Shown: positions 6,305 through 7,710 of the stretch, in pieces | Numbering within the stretch: position 1 is the stretch's first letter | Layout of the letters: each line of letters begins with the position of its first letter | Assembly: GCA_046723645.1 (NCBI GenBank) | Contig: JBKOUY010000176.1 | Location: forward strand, 1-7,710 | Origin: DASQUK01 sp046723645 | Lineage (GTDB): Bacteria; Actinomycetota; Acidimicrobiia; Acidimicrobiales; VFJN01 | Direction of reading: 5' to 3' | Length of the DNA: 7,710 bases | The notes under the pieces: generated by a model | Told to the model about the DNA's origin: nothing | Seen by the model: the letters and a program-made list of their open reading frames with translations, nothing else | Databases searched by the model: none | Made by a program: the position numbers and the translations under genes

Positions 6305-6921
6305 TGCGTTGCATCCGCTTCCGCGAAGCCATCTCGGCCCGGATCGACGGCGAGGACCCGGGCCTGCCGGCCGAGGAGATCGACGCCCACGTTGCCGGCT
6401 GCCCGGAGTGTCGGTCGTGGGCCGGCGCCGCCGCGTCCCCGGCGCTCCGCGCCCTGGCATCGCCCGACGACGACCCTGCCATCGACCCGGCGCTCCTCGC
6501 TCGGCTCGTCCGGCCGGCCGCGGCGCCCGAGCCGGCCCGCCCGGGGTTGATCTCGACGGTCGAGTGGCGCGTGATGCTGGCCGTCATCGGCCTGGCACAG
6601 GTCGCGCTGGCCTGGCCCGGCGGTCTGCTCGACGGCGGTCACGCCTCGATCCACCTGTCCCACGAGCTCTCGGGGTGGGACATGGGCCTGGCGGTGGGCT
6701 TCCTGGTCGTCGCCTGGCGCCCGGCGCGCGCATGGGGGATGCTGCCGCTGGTGGCCGTCCTCGTCGCCGCCATGGTCGTCACCTCCGGCGTCGACCTCGC
6801 GTCCGGCCATGCGCTGCTCGGACGGGAGGCGGTCCATGCCCTCGCGCTGGCGGGCCTCGGCTGCGTCTGGGCGCTCGCGCGACGCGCGCCCCGCTCCTCG
6901 GTCGTGGTGCGACTGGCATGA
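6304..6921 (+). CDS. zf-HC2 membrane protein, probable anti-sigma factor
   Basis: A 205-residue protein. The N-terminus has the zinc-binding anti-sigma (ZAS/zf-HC2) pattern: C3, then H29-x3-C33-x2-C36, in a cytoplasmic segment MRCIRFREAISARIDGED. A proline/alanine linker (about 70-80) leads to a hydrophobic C-terminal half with about four membrane spans: 88-109, 127-143, 145-164 and 175-193. Arginines in the 139-142 loop and the C-terminal tail (RRAPRSSVVVR) fit positive-inside topology with both ends in the cytoplasm. That puts H113, H117 and H120 in the first outside loop and H169 and perhaps H178 at the second. Such histidines could bind metal (inference). The ZAS domain would hold the divergent sigma factor inactive. 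The ATG at 6304 is chosen over GTG 6238 because homologous proteins start near MxC, and because the upstream codons overlap the promoter. Its stop overlaps the copCD start (ATGA), implying translational coupling. Divergent placement relative to the sigma is less common than a shared operon. Confidence 0.85.
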   Translation: MRCIRFREAISARIDGEDPGLPAEEIDAHVAGCPECRSWAGAAASPALRALASPDDDPAIDPALLARLVRPAAAPEPARPGLISTVEWRVMLAVIGLAQVALAWPGGLLDGGHASIHLSHELSGWDMGLAVGFLVVAWRPARAWGMLPLVAVLVAAMVVTSGVDLASGHALLGREAVHALALAGLGCVWALARRAPRSSVVVRLA

Positions 6922-7710
6922 GGTTGCGGCGCCTGGCTGGGGCGGGCGTCGCGGTCGCTGCCGTGGCCACCGTCGGCCTGGCGTCGGTCCCGGCACCGGT
7001 AGACGCCCACGCCGAGCTCATCTCCACGGAACCGGCGGCGGGCGATCAGCTCGATGCGGCGCCGGACCGCGTCGTCCTCCGCTTCAGCGAGTCGGTGGAC
7101 GTGGCCGACGACGGGGTCGAGGTCCTGACCGCGGGCGGCGACCGGGTCGATGTCGGCGAGCCCGGCCATCCCGACGGCGAGGGATCGTCCGTCGCCGTCG
7201 ACCTGCCCGGCCTCGACGACGGCACCTACGTCGTGTCCTGGCGGGTGCTCTCCTCGGACAGCCACCCCGTGAGCGGCGCTTTCACGTTCGGCGTCGGCGA
7301 CGCCGCCGCCTCCCTGTCCGACGCCGATGCCCAGGCCCTGGTCGACCAGGCCCGGGCCGGGGCCGGGTCCGACCGCGTGGTCGGCGTCAGCTATGGGATC
7401 GTGCGCTTCGCCGCGTTCGCGGGGCTGGTGGTGCTGGTCGGCGGGACCGTCTTCCTGGCCGCGCTGTGGCCCGAGGGCGCCGACGAGCCCCGGCCCCGGC
7501 GGGTCCTGGGCGGGGCGTGGTGGGTGGCGCTGGGCGCCACCGTGCTGAGCATTGCCCTGCAGGCCACCTACGCCGTCGGGGGATCGCTGGCCGACGCCTT
7601 CGACCCGTCGGTCATTGGCGACGAGCTCGGCGCCCGCACGGGCCGGGCCTGGCTCATCCGCCTGGCGCTGCTGGCGGCGGTGGCGGTGGTGGGCCCGCGG
7701 TTGACGCGGC
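6918..7710 (+). CDS. CopC-CopD fusion, copper-binding/transport membrane protein, 3' truncated
   Basis: 264 complete codons are visible and the frame runs off the window. Residues 1-30 form a signal peptide (MRLRRL, hydrophobic core, cut after VDA), which leaves H31 at the mature N-terminus. Residues 31-127 are a CopC domain: HAELISTEPAAG, FSESV, YVVSWRVLSSDSHPVSG and FTFGV. Known CopC proteins bind Cu(II) with the N-terminal His plus an Asp-x-His; here these are H31, D114 and H116, so the site appears intact. A hydrophilic linker leads to a CopD-type membrane domain with spans at about 159-184 and 197-222; a third starts near 243 after the TGRAW motif. The likely role is extracytoplasmic copper binding with delivery or uptake through the membrane. 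Its ATG overlaps the anti-sigma stop by four bases, so it belongs to that operon and is probably controlled by the ECF sigma. The length of the missing CopD part, or any further domain, cannot be seen. Confidence 0.9.
   Translation, partial: MRLRRLAGAGVAVAAVATVGLASVPAPVDAHAELISTEPAAGDQLDAAPDRVVLRFSESVDVADDGVEVLTAGGDRVDVGEPGHPDGEGSSVAVDLPGLDDGTYVVSWRVLSSDSHPVSGAFTFGVGDAAASLSDADAQALVDQARAGAGSDRVVGVSYGIVRFAAFAGLVVLVGGTVFLAALWPEGADEPRPRRVLGGAWWVALGATVLSIALQATYAVGGSLADAFDPSVIGDELGARTGRAWLIRLALLAAVAVVGPRLTR

Overview
The window is very GC-rich, with long spurious open frames on both strands. Several genes seem to start at or within a few bases of a promoter-like hexamer with no Shine-Dalgarno sequence. 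Protein similarities (mycobacterial SigC-like sigma factor, actinobacterial zf-HC2 membrane protein, CopC-CopD fusion) point to a high-GC actinobacterium, perhaps Acidimicrobiia. That placement is inference from style, not from a marker gene.

Layout. Positions 1-992 (+) hold the 3' part of a zinc-dependent M28 family peptidase. 1056-2837 (+) encodes an AidB-like acyl-CoA dehydrogenase, probably from its own leaderless promoter. 2921-3124 (+) encodes a small dodecin with a strong Shine-Dalgarno; it lacks the tryptophan used for flavin stacking. On the minus strand, 5648-3105 encodes the DEAH-box helicase HrpB, whose 3' end overlaps the dodecin 3' end by 20 bp. Just upstream of hrpB, also on the minus strand, is an ECF sigma factor resembling mycobacterial SigC (6231-5665, or 6192-5665 from a second start). 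Divergent from it on the plus strand are a zinc-finger (zf-HC2) membrane protein, the likely anti-sigma factor (6304-6921), and a CopC-CopD copper protein (6918 to the window end, truncated), joined by an ATGA overlap.

The most interesting part is the sigma/anti-sigma intergenic region. A perfect 14-bp palindrome (6261-6274) supplies a GGAACC -35-like element on each strand. On both strands this is followed by exactly 16 nt, a CG-starting -10-like tetramer (CGTA on minus, CGAC on plus), exactly 9 nt, and then an ATG. This looks like a mirrored pair of autoregulated ECF promoters, each producing a leaderless mRNA. Together with predicted extracytoplasmic histidines in the anti-sigma membrane domain and its coupling to CopC-CopD, it suggests a copper- or envelope-responsive sigma switch whose regulon may include hrpB. 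The sequence elements are read directly; the copper-sensing role is inference.

No RNA genes, CRISPR arrays, insertion sequences or attachment sites were seen, and no gene-free stretch exceeds 300 bases.
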